A stretch of DNA of 64,000 nucleotides from Stenogyne calaminthoides (lineage: Eukaryota; Streptophyta; Magnoliopsida; Lamiales; Lamiaceae): NCBI GenBank assembly GCA_037126765.1, contig JBBCBC010000016.1, positions 15,178,728 through 15,242,727 on the forward strand, given 5' to 3'. The translations under genes and the position numbers were made by a program. This document shows positions 51,528 through 63,055 of the stretch, one piece after another. Numbering within the stretch: the first letter of the stretch is position 1; the number at the start of each line of letters is the position of its first letter. The notes below the pieces were generated by a model. The model was not told the origin of the DNA. It made no database searches and worked only from the letters and a program-made list of their open reading frames with translations.

Positions 51528-52136
51528 TGTTGTAGCATGGAATAATCCGACATGGCGAGGCGACTCTCCGTTATGTTTCTACCAGTAGGAGCAACTTCAT
51601 TTGAGATGAGGAGGTCGCAGAGCGACTTGGAAATATACAAAAGTAGCGTAGCGACTTGGAAATATACGAAAGTCGAGGAGCGACTTTACGAAAACCACAG
51701 GTCGGAAACAACTTCAATCCGAAGTCGACGAAGAGATATGTATGGGAAAGATACGGGCAGTTAGTGGTGCGGATATCGCGGGGCGTAAGCAAGGTAAGTG
51801 TATCCAGAAGCGAGAATCGCGGATTGACTAAGGAAACCCTAGCACTGGCGGCTGGAGCCTCTGCAAGCCAGTGAAGGAAGCCCATGAGGATCTGTGACCT
51901 AGTTTCTTGTCTATAAATACAACATGTATTATTCATTGTAAAGGAGAGCAATCTTAGAACTTTAGGCAGAAAATAATAATACAGTAGTCCTGGTTTGGGC
52001 GCCCCCAGATGTAGCCTTATTCAAAAGACGAACTGGGTAAATAAATTTGAGTGTGATTTACATTTATAGTTCGTTACTTGCTTGATCTAATTCATTATTC
52101 TTGTGTTGCCCTAGACGTAAAATCTATGTTATAACA
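51528..52136 (+). repeat. Tat-2 5' LTR
   Basis: TATAAATA at 51912-51919. U3 has three GTCGC..GCGAC palindromic modules (51614-51685), one more than the 3' LTR, which accounts for its 30 bp greater length. The rest of the two LTRs agrees at about 95 % by eye. Confidence 0.93.
51614..51685. repeat. GTCGC-GCGAC palindromic modules in the Tat LTR
   Basis: GTCGCagaGCGAC (51614-51626), AGTAGCgtaGCGACT (51642-51656) and AGTCGaggagCGACT (51671-51685), each followed by TTGGAAATATACRAA or a variant, about 28 bp apart. The 3' LTR has two: 61354-61366 and 61382-61396 (AGTCGCcgaGCGACT, 6-bp arms). Position upstream of the TATA box suggests transcription-factor sites; the factor is unknown. Confidence 0.7.
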
Positions 52137-52138
52137 TT

Positions 52139-52156
52139 TGGCGCCATCTGTGGGAA
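52139..52156 (+). other. PBS of Tat-2
   Basis: TGGCGCCATCTGTGGGAA two bases after the LTR end (TTTGGCGCC...). This wording is typical of Tat/Athila-type Gypsy elements and differs from the initiator-Met PBS of the Copia elements here. I do not assign the tRNA. Confidence 0.8.
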
Positions 52157-52205
52157 ACTTTCTGTCGATTTACTCATAAATCATCAGGAGATCCATCTTT
52201 CATCA

Positions 52206-53750
52206 ATGGCGATCAACCAAGGTAACGCTACCAGAAATGAGATAGATCCCCGTGACGGTATCGAGGCCTCAATAAGTTCACAACGGTCTCACCCCGCCAT
52301 TCCGGATGCTACCCCGACTGGTGGAATCTTGTCCAGACACCAGAGGACGCGAAGGCCGTGTTGGCCATCCTCCACAAGAAATGCCTCGTCTTCGATGACG
52401 AGGAAGAGCAGCCGCCGATCAAGAAGGAACACACAACACCGGAACCTCTAAGGGCAAGAATGCCCTTATCGAAAAAGGGCATTCCACAGGCCAACTGGTG
52501 TATGACCCGGCAAAGCACGCCATCATTCAGAACCGCCGGCTCCTAGAAAAGCGGGCAAGATCGGGCAACGTATTTGGTCTACTTGAAGATCAGGAAGCAC
52601 AGAAAGCCCCGGTGGTCGTCGAGGATGAGGCACACTCTCAGCCCCGACTTGCTGACTAGGTGGAGCGGGACCTCGCTCTAGCTCTGAACATGCATCATGA
52701 TGAGTTACCAAGGGGCTCGACAATTCACCATGGCAATCCACGAGCGACCTTCCCTCCCAAGGACCATCGCGACATGAAGATCGACACGCTGGCCAGGACG
52801 GTCCAGCAACTTCTTGAGCGGGCGGAGAATCAGAGTGGTCTGGCTGGAGCGGACCATAATCTCACCATTCCAGACTCTCCGCTAGGAACTATAGTCACAT
52901 TAGCACCCACCCAACAGAAAATCAACACAGTGGCTTTAGATCGCTACAGTGGGAGCACGGACCCAAGGATCCACATAGCAAAGTATAACTATTACATGGC
53001 CTCCATGGGCGCAATTGATGCCACCAAATGCCTACTGTTTTCTCTAACTTTGAGCCACCAGACTCATCAGTGGTTCTCCTCGCTACCACCCTTCTCGGTG
53101 GATACGTTCGAATAGCTCTCCAGATTGTTTTTAACCCACTTCACGGCCTTCGCACCTCGACCTGCGACCAGACAATGACTGATGAATACCCAACAAGTGG
53201 ACAACGAGTCTGATCGATCCTACATTGAAAGGATCGACAAACTCATACATGAAGGGGACCCTATCGAGACAAAGCCAAGGTACTCGTGGCCATTTTCGGC
53301 CTAAAAAAGGGAACCAAACTATGGCGGCGCATGACCACTGAATACCCAGTCAGCTATACCGACTTCAGAAGATGAGAAAGCAACATTATCCACACATCAG
53401 AACTTCTGGAATATAGACTCTCCAATGACAGGGAGGTTACAGACTCAAGGAAAAGCTCCAAGAAAACCGGGGGTCACTATAAGGCACCCTGTAGCTTTAA
53501 GTCTTTTGAAGAGAACATCCCGGTAAAACTGATGGAGGCATTAGGCATGACACTTGGACATGTCTACAACCAGATCAGAGATCGAGAGTTACTCCTCCCG
53601 CCGCGACCTATCAAGAATAAGGGTAAGTCGAACCCCAACAAGTTCTGCCATTTCCTTGAACAGACAGGCCATTACACAAGCGAGTACAAAGACCTACTCC
53701 CCCAGCTATGGAGGTTGTACGAGGACGGGCTGTTGGATTAGTTTGTCAAG
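52206..53750 (+). pseudogene. Tat-2 gag
   Basis: Start chosen at ATG 52206 (MAINQGNATRNEIDPRDGIE), 50 bp after the PBS. After a frame change near 52310 the frame of 52660 gives a capsid part: MKIDTLARTVQQLLERAENQ, VALDRYSGSTDPRIHIAKYN and SLTLSHQTHQWFSSLPPFSV (52770-53110), typical of Gypsy gag (Retrotrans_gag). Downstream SYIERIDKLIHEGDPIE-like and KFCHFLEQTGHYTSEY (about 53640-53690) correspond to the zinc-binding site with its last Cys changed to Tyr. At least three frame changes. Confidence 0.85.
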
Positions 53751-54640
53751 CGACCTCAGAAGAATCAAGAATAGCCCAGGGAGGCCACCGGCAGGTGAAC
53801 CGACCTCGGAAAGTAACCCTCCTGGTGAAATGTTGGCGGGGAACAGACCCGGTGCCACCATGCTTGAGGGCGCTGGAGGTCGCATCATACACACCCTCTC
53901 CCCGCTCGGGACGGTTGGGGGGCTCTCCACAGTCGGTTCATCCAAAAGGCAATTGAAGGCGGAGATAAGGGAGATAGAAAATGCCAGAAAGATGGTGCTA
54001 CCGGTTTTTACGGTAGGGGAGAAGACCAGCATGATCGAATTTGGTGAAAAGGATAAGGCCGACATAGTCTATCCAAACGTCGACCCTTTGGTGATCAAGG
54101 CCAACATCATGGGAACTACCATATTCCATTTGTTAGTAGATGGAGGGGCCTTCTGCAACATCCTTTTCAAAGAAACCCTAGACCAGCTTGGGGACTATGA
54201 CGCCTACATCACCCCATGCGACCACTTCGTGAAGGGCTTTGGAGATGATACTGTTAAGCCGATAGGAATGATCCGTCTAGCTGTTTAGTTAGTCTCCACT
54301 TTGAATGAAAAAGTTAGGGCTACTAGGCTTTTAGATTTTCTAGTTGTCAACCTCCCAAGTTCCTATAATGGTTTCCTCGGGAGGCCCTTTGAACACGAAT
54401 TCGAGGCTGGATCCTCAACTTTTTATTTTTGTGTAAAGTTTCCCACCAAGAGTGGGCTGGTCGGCACCGTCAAAGGTGAGCAAGTTGATGCAAGAGGTTG
54501 TTTGATTTATTCCTCGTCTCTTTTTAATTCCGCATTAATATCTAGCAAACAAATACTTGTAATAGATAGTGAAAAACAATGCGAAGTTTTGAGTAACAAG
54601 ATGAACAAGAAAAGAAATCATGACGACCTCGATCCAAGAA
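53751..54640 (+). pseudogene. Tat-2 gag-pol linker and protease
   Basis: A Gly/Pro-rich linker (GRPPAGEPTSESNPPGEM; GGRIIHTLSPLG) leads to the protease: PLVIKANIMGTTIFHLLVDG (54090) with DGG at 54139-54147, then GAFCNILFKETLDQLG. DGG followed by A/S is the usual form in this lineage. A stop at 54286 (GTT TAG) is followed by RATRLLDFLVVNLPSSYNG and FLGRPFEHEFEAGSSTFYF (54310-54420), the end of the protease domain, and by an unusual AT-rich stretch 54500-54600. Confidence 0.82.
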
Positions 54641-56210
54641 TGGGGCCCAAACCAGAAGAATTTCTGCTCGAAGCAGAGATAGACAACCCCCGACAAAATA
54701 CCCCAAGGGCCGTCCTGGGGGAAGACCTTGAGAAAGTCAAGATAGACCCAGCCCGACCGGATCATGAAGTAATCATAGGCTCCAAGATGTCAGATGACCT
54801 GAAGGGGGAAGTCATCGACTTTCTCAAGAAGAGCTTGGACGTCTTCACATGGTCGCACAAAGACATGGTGGGGAACGACCTAAAGGTCAAGTGCCATAAA
54901 TTGCTCATATATCCAGCTCGGAAGCCGATAGCCCAAAACAGGTGAAAATTTGGCAAAGAGAAGTATGCAGCGTTAGCCAAGGAGGTAAAGAAACTGTTAG
55001 ACAACAACCTGATCACACATGCCGATCAACCCCAATGGGTGGCTAACGTCGTGTTGGTGAAAAAGTCGAATGGGACTTGGCGACTATGCATCGACTTCAC
55101 CGACCTCAACAGTGCTTGTCCAAAGGATTTCTTCCCAATGCCCCACATCGACCACCTGATAGATAACACGGCGGGCCACGAGATGATGTCATTCATGGAT
55201 GCCTTCGCAGGCTACCATCAGATAGCCATGTACGAGCCAGACCGGCAGCATACTTCGTTCTTGACAGAAAATAATATCTATTGCTGGAAAAGAATGCCTT
55301 TCGGTTTAAAGAACGCAGGGGCAACATATCAAAGACTGGTCAACCATATGTTTGCCGACCTCATCGGCAAGTCGGTGGAGGTTTACGTGGATGACATAGT
55401 AGTCAAGAGCCTGAGGTTGGAAGACCAACTGACGCACCTGGCATAAACTTTTGACATCCTAAGAAAGTTCAATATGCGACTAAACCCCAAGAAATGTAAC
55501 TTCGGGGTTGAATCGGGAAAATTCTTGGGACATCTGGTAAGCAAGCGAGGAATAGAGGCAAATCCCACAAAAGTCAAAGCCATATTGGACATGGGAGCAC
55601 CTCGAAATGTGAAAGAAGTATAGAAGCTCACAGGTTGTCTGGCCGCATTGAACAGGTTCATCTCCCGAATGGGGGACAAATGCAAACCACTGTTTGACAC
55701 AATCCGGAAGAAATCAAAATTCGAATGGACACCTGAAAGCCAGGAAGCTCTTGATAAAATCAAGGCTTACCTAGCGGACGTGAGCATTCTGTCGAAGCCA
55801 GTTCCAGGGGAAAAGCTTTTCCTATATCTCGTGGCCTCTAAAACGGCTCTGAGTGCAGTCCTCGTCTGAGTAGAAGACAAGAATAAGTTTCTGATTTACT
55901 TGGTCAGTCAGACACTGAACAAAACTTAGCAGCGATATCCGGTGCTAGAGAAGTTGGCATACGTGCTAGTCATGAGCATAAGAAAACTGAGGCCGTACTT
56001 CTTCGATCACCAAGTCGAGGTCCTCACTTCCATACCCTAAGGAATGTGTTACATCGACAGATTCAACTGGCCGATGCCTCAAATGGGCAATTGAGGTCGG
56101 ACAATATGGGGTAACATACGCACCCCGGCCTGCCATTAAAGCCCAGGCACTAGCCGACTTCATCGTTGAGCTCACCTTTTCTTCAGGGGCCGAATGTTCA
56201 AACAACCCAC
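54640..56210 (+). pseudogene. Tat-2 reverse transcriptase and first RNase H
   Basis: Begins PEEFLLEAEIDN and SLDVFTWSHKDMVG, then KKLLDNNLITHADQPQWVAN, WRLCIDFTDLNSACPKDFFP, FMDAFAGYHQIAMYEPDRQH, RMPFGLKNAGATYQRLVN and YVDDIVVKS with YVDD at 55384-55395. After a stop: FLGHLVSKRGIEANPTKVKA and LTGCLAALNRFISRMGDKCK (55500-55680). RNase H: WTPESQEALDKIKAYLADV and VASKTALSAVLV (to 55868), YPVLEKLAYVLVMSIRKLRP, YFFDHQVEVLTSIP. Stops at TGA 55866, TAG 55441, 55621 and 55927 mostly replace Trp or Gln codons. Confidence 0.92.
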
Positions 56211-56780
56211 CGTGGGATCTATTTATGGATGGGTCAGTGACCTCCCTATAAATCGGGGGCCGGGTTGGTTCTGATAAGCCCGGAGGGTATTTCCTTCCAG
56301 AATACCATCACTTTCGACTTCCCTGCGACTAACAACGAGGCCGAATACGAAGCACTCATCAACGGCCTAGAAATGTTCGAAAACCATGGGTGTCAAAAGA
56401 CTGCAAGTTCACACAAATTTCCAGCTCGTGGCCTACCAGGTCTCAGGGGAATACGAAGCACGGGACGATAGGATGGCAGCCTACCAAGAGATTGTGAAGA
56501 TATTATGTCAAAAGTTCAATCAAATCCATGTTAAACTAATCCCAAGAGAACAAAATTCGCGAGCCGATGCTTTAGCACAGTTAGCGACTTCCGAGGGGTC
56601 ACCAGAAATGAAGGATGTCACCATCACGATATTATCCCACCCATCCACCAAACAAGCGAGAGTCGCAACCTTAGAAACCCCAACATCGAGTTGGATGAAA
56701 CCCATCATTGAATACTTGACAACAGATCTCCTGCCAACTGATCGAGTCCAAGCTCGACAATTGCAACTGCGAGCCGCATG
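56211..56780 (+). pseudogene. Tat-2 second (archaeal-like) RNase H
   Basis: DLFMDGSVTSL (56217-56250) carries the first Asp; after a frame change VLISPEGISFQNTITFDFPA and TNNEAEYEALINGLEMFE (56265-56385) carry the Glu; RLQVHTNFQLVAYQVSGEYE, a further frame, has HTN where a working enzyme has HSD, and LIPREQNSRADALAQLATSE (56530-56595) ends the domain with the last Asp. A second RNase H between the first one and integrase is characteristic of the Tat lineage. Two frame changes and the HTN change inactivate it. Confidence 0.88.
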
Positions 56781-57917
56781 ATACACAATGATACACGACA
56801 AGCTATACAAGTGTGGCTTCAGCATTCCCCTACTTCGGTGTATCACACCTAAACAAGGGCAAGTGGTCCTGCGCGAAATACACGAAGGGGCATGAGGAAA
56901 CCACATCGGGGGAGAATCGTTAGCCCATAAGGCCATAAGGCAGGGATATTTTTGGCCCACGCTAAGGGCCGATGCCATCGTCTTCGCCCCCAAATGTCAT
57001 AGATGTCATATCTATGCCCCTTCCATCAAAGCTGCCCCAGAAGAGATTACAAGCATCCTCAGTCCCTGGCTATTTGCAAAGTGGGGCATATACATCATTG
57101 GCCCACTCCCGACAGCTCCAGGCTCGGTCAAATATGCCCTGGTGGCGGTAGATTGCTTCACAAAATGGGTCGAGGCTGAGGCATTAACGACCATATATTA
57201 GGATCATGTCATCAAATTCATATGGCGGAACATCATCTGCAGATTTGGTCTACCACAAGCGATCATATCCGACAATGGTAAACAATTTGATGGCCTCAAA
57301 ATCGAAAAGCATTTTTCAAGAAATGGAAGATTACTAAACTCTTCTCGACCCCATATCATCCACAGTCGAACAGTTAGGTCGAGTCAGTGAACAAAATCAT
57401 CAAACACACTCTCAAGGCCAAGATTGAGGGAGGTAAAGGAAAATGGGCTAGCGAGCTCCCGAATGTGTTGTGGGCCTACAAAATAACCTGTAGAAATTCG
57501 ACAGGAGAAACTCCTTACTCACTGTCTTTTGGGACCGAGGCGGTTGTACTTACGGAAGTCGACTTCCCCAATCTTCGAACAAGTCAGGTCCCCTTTAATC
57601 ACAACGATGAGGCCTTAGCCAGGAATCTAGACCTGCTCGAAGAAAGGCGTTTAGAGGCCAACATGAGAAATGCAAGATACAAGCAAAGGTCGGAGAGGTA
57701 CTATAACTCTGAAGTACGATTCCGATGCTTCAAAGAAGGAGACTTGGTGTTGAAAAAGGTAATCGGAGAGTCAAAATAAGCCCTCGGTCCAAACTGGGAG
57801 GGCCCATTCAAAATCTCAAAGATCCTACCGAATGGAGCTTACGAGCTCGAACGACCAGAAGGCACCAAGGCTTAGTACCCGTGGAATGCAACCCATTTAA
57901 GGAAATATTATCAGTAG
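56781..57917 (+). pseudogene. Tat-2 integrase
   Basis: HDKLYKCGFSIPLLRCITPK; zinc finger REIHEGA-stop-GNHIGG and CHRCHIYAPS (about 56875-57020); core AVDCFTKWVEAEAL (57146), GLPQAIISDNGKQFDGLK (57250-57300), frame loss near 57300, SVNKIIKHTLKAKIEGGKGK (57385) with the Glu just upstream; then LARNLDLLEERRLEANMRNA, FKEGDLVLKKVIGESK, a stop, and the tail LGPNWEGPFKISKIL ... LRKYYQ ending TAG at 57915-57917. Closely related to Tat-1 integrase (45254-46153). Confidence 0.92.
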
Positions 57918-58282
57918 GTTCACACCCTGTGTAAAACCTAAAGGGATTATGTAAAGAAAACATAAGTTACCCGAGGTACGGCTTTCGACATACCGGAGGA
58001 AGGATCGACACCCATTGAGGGGAAACCTTCCCCAAATTTATAAGACGACTAAAAATCATGTCCAACACATAGTCGCACTAACAATAAGACAACGAGTACT
58101 GAGAGATTATCAGGTCGCATAAGGAAATAAAGTCAACACAACAAAGGAATAAGAAAAAGGAGAAATTTCATTAATACTGGATAAGTGGCCCGAAGGTAGT
58201 TACAGGAAAATAGGCCCAAAGGCCGATACGTCAAAAAGTTAACAAAAAAAGTGTACATCAGGAGTCAAATCAAAAGGCCGCC
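57918..58282. terminator. Convergent 3' spacer between Tat-2 pol and antisense gene
   Basis: No gene. On the minus strand TTAATGAAATTTCTCC at about 58162-58177 matches the region at 15779-15793 of Tat-1 and is the probable poly(A) signal area of the antisense gene. The + strand pol mRNA reads through this spacer and the antisense gene to end in the LTR, so full-length RNA contains the complement of the antisense mRNA. Confidence 0.5.
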
Positions 58283-60768
58283 TCAGAGAACTGCAGAACT
58301 GCCGCTCGGCCTCTCCCCCGCATTTCCCCCCGCGGCCTCCAGCAAAAGGGTCTCGGGGATCGACTCGGTCCCCGGCTGGACACCCTCCGAGTTAGGGACT
58401 GGGCGCACAATCCGACTCGGAGTGGCAAAAAAGGAAAGGTCGACACCCATGTCTTCCAAATCCTTAATCTCCAGAAGGACGGTGGGGGTAGGAGGGTAGT
58501 CGTGGACGTAATCAGACAGCTCCGCGACAAAGGGCCCAAGGTCGCCGGCTGGGTTGGCTTTATGAATGACCCAGATAGCCCCGACATAGGCCATCACATA
58601 TGAAAAATTGGTGTTTAGCTCCTCGGTCCTCTTAAAGTCGTCCTCTTTGGCGACCAGCACCCTCCTGGCCTCTGGCAGCTCACCCTCCAGCTGGGCCACA
58701 CTTGCCTTTCTGGCCCTCAATTCGCCCTCGACCTCCACCAGGCGTTCCTCAACGTTAGAAAGTCGCTGGACCAGCTCGGAGTTGGAGGACTCCAATTTCT
58801 TTTGGGCATCGACTGCGGAGATCAGTATCTTAGCCTGATCGGCGACCCTCACTTGTGCCTTCTTTAGCTCGTCCAGCTCCACCTCCAACTGGGCGCTGGT
58901 CTTCTCCAAATAGAGGACCGCCTTCTGAGAGTGGGTGAGGGCCGAGTACAAGTTGCTCGTCACCTTCTACCGACGAGCATTGTCGTGGTCTGGCTGCGTC
59001 CATCCCCGGGTCAGATTCTACAGATCCCTATGGAGGTAAGCGGGCCAGCTCTCGGGGACCCCGGCCGGGACTATGTGACTCGACCTCAGGAAGCTCAGCG
59101 CCTCGGGGCCGAACTTTTGTGGGGTAAACTCCGGGCTGCAAAAGGAGCATGTAAGTCGATTCAACAAAGAGATAACAAGAACATAAGGACTCACGCAATC
59201 AAAACTTACTCCTTCACACGGTCGGCATCCTAGCCTAATCAAGAATCATCCTCCGGGTGATGATCCCCTCGGGGGGTAGAGACGGGCTGCAAGGTCGGGC
59301 GAGGCTGCAACCTCTCGGTCCCCTGGCTGGTTTCATCCCTCACTTTTTTCCGGGAGGGCTCGAAACCCAACCAGGCCGGCTCTTTCGATTTCCTCTTGCC
59401 TTTGTCAGCGGCAGAGGGACCGGTAGGAGTCGAGCTTGGAGGAGGGGCATGAGCGGCCACTACATGCTTCATCTGGCCCAACACCGACTTCTTGCGGGAT
59501 GTCATAATCGGCGCTGAAGGTTGATGTCGGTAGACGGGAATGTCGGGAACTTCCCACACAGAGGAAAAATCATCCACAGAAAAAAGGAAAATTCGAAAGC
59601 ATCAATAAGTGTACTCACAAGGGATGTTCAAGTGGCGGGGATATGTGTAGAGTCTGGCTTTAAGCCGATCGAGCTCGAAATTTAAGGCGTTGACATCGCA
59701 GAGGCTCGGAGCAGTGTCGCGGACGATCTTGAAGGCCTCTAGGAAGTCCCAATACAGGTCGGCAGTTTGAGGAGTGAACACTGCAAAAGAAGAAGAGAAT
59801 TAGATCAGTACGACCTTGGGAGTATAAAAAGAAAAGATCTACCATGTTCGACTCGACGAGCGTAATCTGTGGGAACCTGGATGGGCAATGTACTTGAAGG
59901 ATCTGCTAATTCTCAAGTACCACCGACAAACCACCACCTTCGGTGCCAATCAACAACCTTGTTCGGGATCCCACTCACAAGTTCCCGACCCCTTGCGAAG
60001 TCGAATGACATTATAACCACCGCGCTTGGATAATGGGCATCATCACATAAGCGATCTCGCCAGGGGTTGGCATTCGGTGTACCCGGCTAGTCCCAGAACG
60101 GTCATGGTTGAAAGTATGTAGCTCCAACCATTCAGGGTGATTTGGGTGAAGCTTTGGTTCCAGGCCGCCAACAGATGGGAGATGGCCGGATAAAGGGGAA
60201 AGTGGATCCCCGCCTCCATGGTGTGTTCGTTGACCGCAATCATCCCAGGAGGTGGTTGGTCAGCACTCTCATTAGAAGTCGCCCCATAGAAGTGTATGTC
60301 TCGGGGAACCTTATATTGCCGACGAAGTGAGCGCACGTGCTGGTCAGATAAGACCGACTTGTACTTTGTGAGGTTAGAAACCATGTACTCGGAACAAGAC
60401 AACCTCCTATAGTCGCATTCAGGTCACTTGTATGGAGCCTGAGCCGAATAGGATTGATAGTTGAAGGCCCGATCATAGGCCCCATAATCCCGGGTCAGAG
60501 CCGAAGTACCGACGGGTTGTTCCCTCTCCGACGCGGTGGAGCGGAATAAGCTGATATCCAGAGAAGGGAGATGAGTGATTTCTTCCAACTCCTGCAAAAA
60601 TCCCTTGTCCACACCCTCGATGTCCCAAACAATGCGCCGGATACCCACAGACGAGGACCCACCCGCGTGATCGGTGGCCGAACTGGAACCATGGTGTTGC
60701 CGAAGTGGGCTATCGCCACATTGTCCTTCTCTGAAGACGAAGAAGCCATAGGCTGAGAGGCTGCGGCC
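58283..60768 (-). pseudogene. Tat-2 antisense gene (PF04195-like domain, three introns, coiled coil)
   Basis: Starts at ATG 60749 (MASSSSEKDNVAIAHFGNTM). After a frame change: RRIVWDIEGVDKGFLQELEE, ITHLPSLDISLFRS, AQAPYK, a TGA (60424-60426), then SVLSDQHVRSLRRQYKVPRD, SADQPPPGMIAVNEHTMEAG and HFPLYPAISHLLAAWNQSFT (PF04195-like, about 60400-60110). LVSGIPNKVVDWHRRWWFVG follows. Introns with GT..AG ends: 59842-59781, 59618-59550, 59210-59136 (62-75 nt). Exon 2 TPQTADLYWDFLEAFKIVRD, exon 3 basic (SRKKSVLGQMKHVVAA), exon 4 FLRSSHIVPAGVPESWPAYL, coiled coil (58900-58650), NTNFSYVMAYVGAIWVIHKA, LLEIKDLEDMGVDLSFF, and stop at 58283-58285. Stops replace several Trp codons. Shares all introns with Tat-1. 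Function unknown. Confidence 0.85.
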
Positions 60769-61255
60769 GTAGGAGGATCAGTGGCTATAGAAGAAAGTGT
60801 GAAGAAACGAGAAAATTACCTGAGATGGATTTTGTCGGGAATTCGGAAGCTCGCCGGAAAGGAAGAAGCTTGGATTTAGAAAGGATTTTGGCTGCACAAA
60901 GATTGGGAAGAAATGAAGGTATGACCTGAAACACTAGCCCTTCTTATAAAGAAGGGAGGGGGTCGAAGTGTAATATATGCATATTCAGGACCCCCCCGAG
61001 GAAATGAAGTCACACAAATTGCGCGTAGTCAACACCGTAGTCACCAATTGGAGGGGCTCGCGGAATATGACATCACCTATCTGTCGAGTAATCATGAAGA
61101 ATCAATCAGATCTCACACCGATTCCAGAACCGAGGCGACGATTCGCCTCCCGGAGGATGACCAAACACCATGGAACGCTTCTCGAGGTCGACTTGCCACA
61201 GGTTGATCAAGTAACAGGTCAAGTCCAGGCCTCAATGCAGGCACGTAACCTCGAC
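60769..61255 (-). promoter_or_regulatory. Promoter region of the Tat-2 antisense gene
   Basis: TTTATAAG (minus strand, complement of about 60944-60951), inside the palindrome-like CCCTTCTTTATAAGAAGGG, is the likely TATA box, about 195 bp before the ATG. A possible 5' untranslated intron begins CTCAG|GTAATTTTCTCG at 60820 with acceptors at CTATAG or GCCGCAG before the ATG. The rest (60960-61255) shows no gene but shares GGCAAGTCGACCT (61186-61199, minus) and GACTTGACCTG words with Tat-1 10400-10430. Confidence 0.55.
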
Positions 61256-61267
61256 TTGAGGGGCAAT
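61256..61267 (+). other. Tat-2 polypurine tract
   Basis: TTGAGGGGCAAT directly before the 3' LTR. Confidence 0.8.
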
Positions 61268-61846
61268 TGTTGTAGCATGAAATAATCCGACCTGGCGAGG
61301 CGACTCTCCGTTATGTTTGTACTAGTAGGAGCAACTTCATTTGAGTTGAGGAGGTCGCGGAGCGACTTGGAAATATACGAAAGTCGCCGAGCGACTTTGG
61401 GGAAACCACTAGTCGAAAATGACTTCAATCCGAAGTCGACGAAGAGATATGTATGGGAAAGATACGGGTAGTTAGTGATGCGGATATCGTGGGGCTTAAG
61501 CAAGGTAAGTGTATCCAGACGCGGGAATCGCAGATTGACTAAGGAAACCCTAGCACTGGCGGCTGGAGCCTCTGCAAGCCCGCGAAGGAAGCCCATGAGG
61601 ATCTGTGACCTAGTTTCTTATCTATAAATACAACATGTATTATTCATTGTAAAGGAGAGCAATCTTAGAACTATAGGCAGAAAATAATAATACAGTAATC
61701 CTGGCTTGGGCTCCCCCAGACGTAGTCTTATTCAAAAGACGAACTGGGTAACCAAATTTGAGTGTGATTTACATTTACAGTTCGTTACTTGCTTGATCTA
61801 ATTCATTATTCGTGTGTTGCCCTAGACGTAAACCTAGGTTATAACA
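61268..61846 (+). repeat. Tat-2 3' LTR
   Basis: Begins TGTTGTAGCATGAAATAATC; TATAAATA at 61623-61630; ends AGGTTATAACA followed by GGGGG. Two palindromic modules instead of three. Pairs with 51528-52136. Confidence 0.93.
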
Positions 61847-63055
61847 GGGGGTGTCCAGCATACGTGTTGGACATGGAGGCCGGTAAATCGGATCCACGAT
61901 CAGAATTAAGGCTGTTTATAGGGTACCCCGAGGGAACGAAAGGGTGCATGTTCTATGGTCCCGAAGATCAAAAGGTGGTAATCAGTACGCACTTTAGATT
62001 TTTGGAAGAAGACTATATGAACGATAAAAAGCCCAGAAGTGAGATTACCTTGGATGAGCTAAAGGGGCTTACCTCAATGCCAACTGTACAAGTTGACATA
62101 CCAAACAACACACTTACACAATTGGAACCTCGTCGTAGTGGGAGGGTTGTCAGATAGCCCGAGAGATTTATGGGGATATGAGAGTCGTCAGACTTGGTCC
62201 CTGGTGAGAATGAATCCGAACCATGGACATACAATGAGGCAATCCATGACAAGGATGCAGATTCTTGGCAAACAAAAAAGGAAGCAGGGATGGGTTCTAT
62301 GGATCATAATAAGGTGTGTGAGCTAATCGAACCACTTAATGGGATCAAACCCATTGGTTGAAAGTGGGTATACAAGAGAAAAAGAGGACCAGACGGGAAG
62401 GTAGAGACCTTCAAGGCTAGACTTGTGGCAAAAGGTTACACTCATAAAGAAGGGATCGACTATGAGGAAACTTTTTCGCCTGTAGCTATGCTTAAGTCCA
62501 TTTGTATTCTCTTGTCGATAGCTGCGCATCTCGATTTTGAGATCTGGCAAATGGATGTCAAGACAACTTTCCTAAATGGAAGTCTTGAAGAAGATATCTA
62601 TATGCAACAACCCGAAGGATTCATTGAAAAAGGCCAAGAACATCTAGTTTGCAAGCTCAAGAAATCCATCTACGGACTAAAGCAAGCATCGCGTGCTTAG
62701 AACCAATGTTTTGATCAGGTTATAAAGTCTTACGGGTTTGATCAAAACGAGTTAAAAAGTTGTGTGTATAAAAAATGTGTCGGAACTGCACTGGTATTCT
62801 TAGTACTATACGTAGACGATATTCTGCTCATTAGAGATGATGCAAAGGTTTTGTCAGATGTAAGGGCATGGCTTTCAAAACAGTTTGATATGAAGGACTT
62901 AGGGGAAGCCGGTCACATCCTTGGGATCAAGATCACTCGAAATCGTAAGAAAGGGATGATAGGCTTATCGCAAGCTTCATACATAGACACTGTCTTGAAG
63001 CGATTCAACATGTAAGATTCCAAGAAGGGCTTTGTGCTTTTCACACATGGAATAC
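61847..63055 (+). pseudogene. Copia-3 integrase end and reverse transcriptase
   Basis: CPAYVLDMEAGKSDPRSELR continues integrase from 51527; then LFIGYPEGTKGCMFYGPED, TLTQLEPRRSGRVVR and, after a stop, EPWTYNEAIHDKDADSWQT. Reverse transcriptase: EPLNGIKPIG, KWVYKRKRGPDGKVETFKAR, LVAKGYTHKEGIDYEETFSP, IWQMDVKTTFLNGSLEEDIY, IYGLKQASRA, a stop (TAG for Trp, 62698), VLYVDDILL with YVDD at 62809-62820, DVRAWLSKQFDMKDLGEAGH, ILGIKITRNRKKG and SYIDTVLKRFNM ending TAA. Only a few stops at Trp/Gln codons; no frame change up to about 63015. Confidence 0.93.

Larger units (their letters stand above)
51528..61846 (+). mobile_element. Tat-2: full-length Ty3/Gypsy Tat-lineage element with antisense gene
   Basis: A 10.3-kb element with LTRs 51528-52136 and 61268-61846, both TGTTGTAGCATG ... 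TTATAACA, and 5-bp duplication GGGGG. Order: PBS, gag, protease (DGG type), reverse transcriptase, RNase H, second RNase H, integrase on the + strand (52206-57917), then a gene on the minus strand (58283-60768), PPT, LTR. Two RNase H domains and the antisense gene are Tat-lineage features (Grande/Retand-like). Many TGA/TAG/TAA stops make it inactive, but nothing large is missing. Confidence 0.93.
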
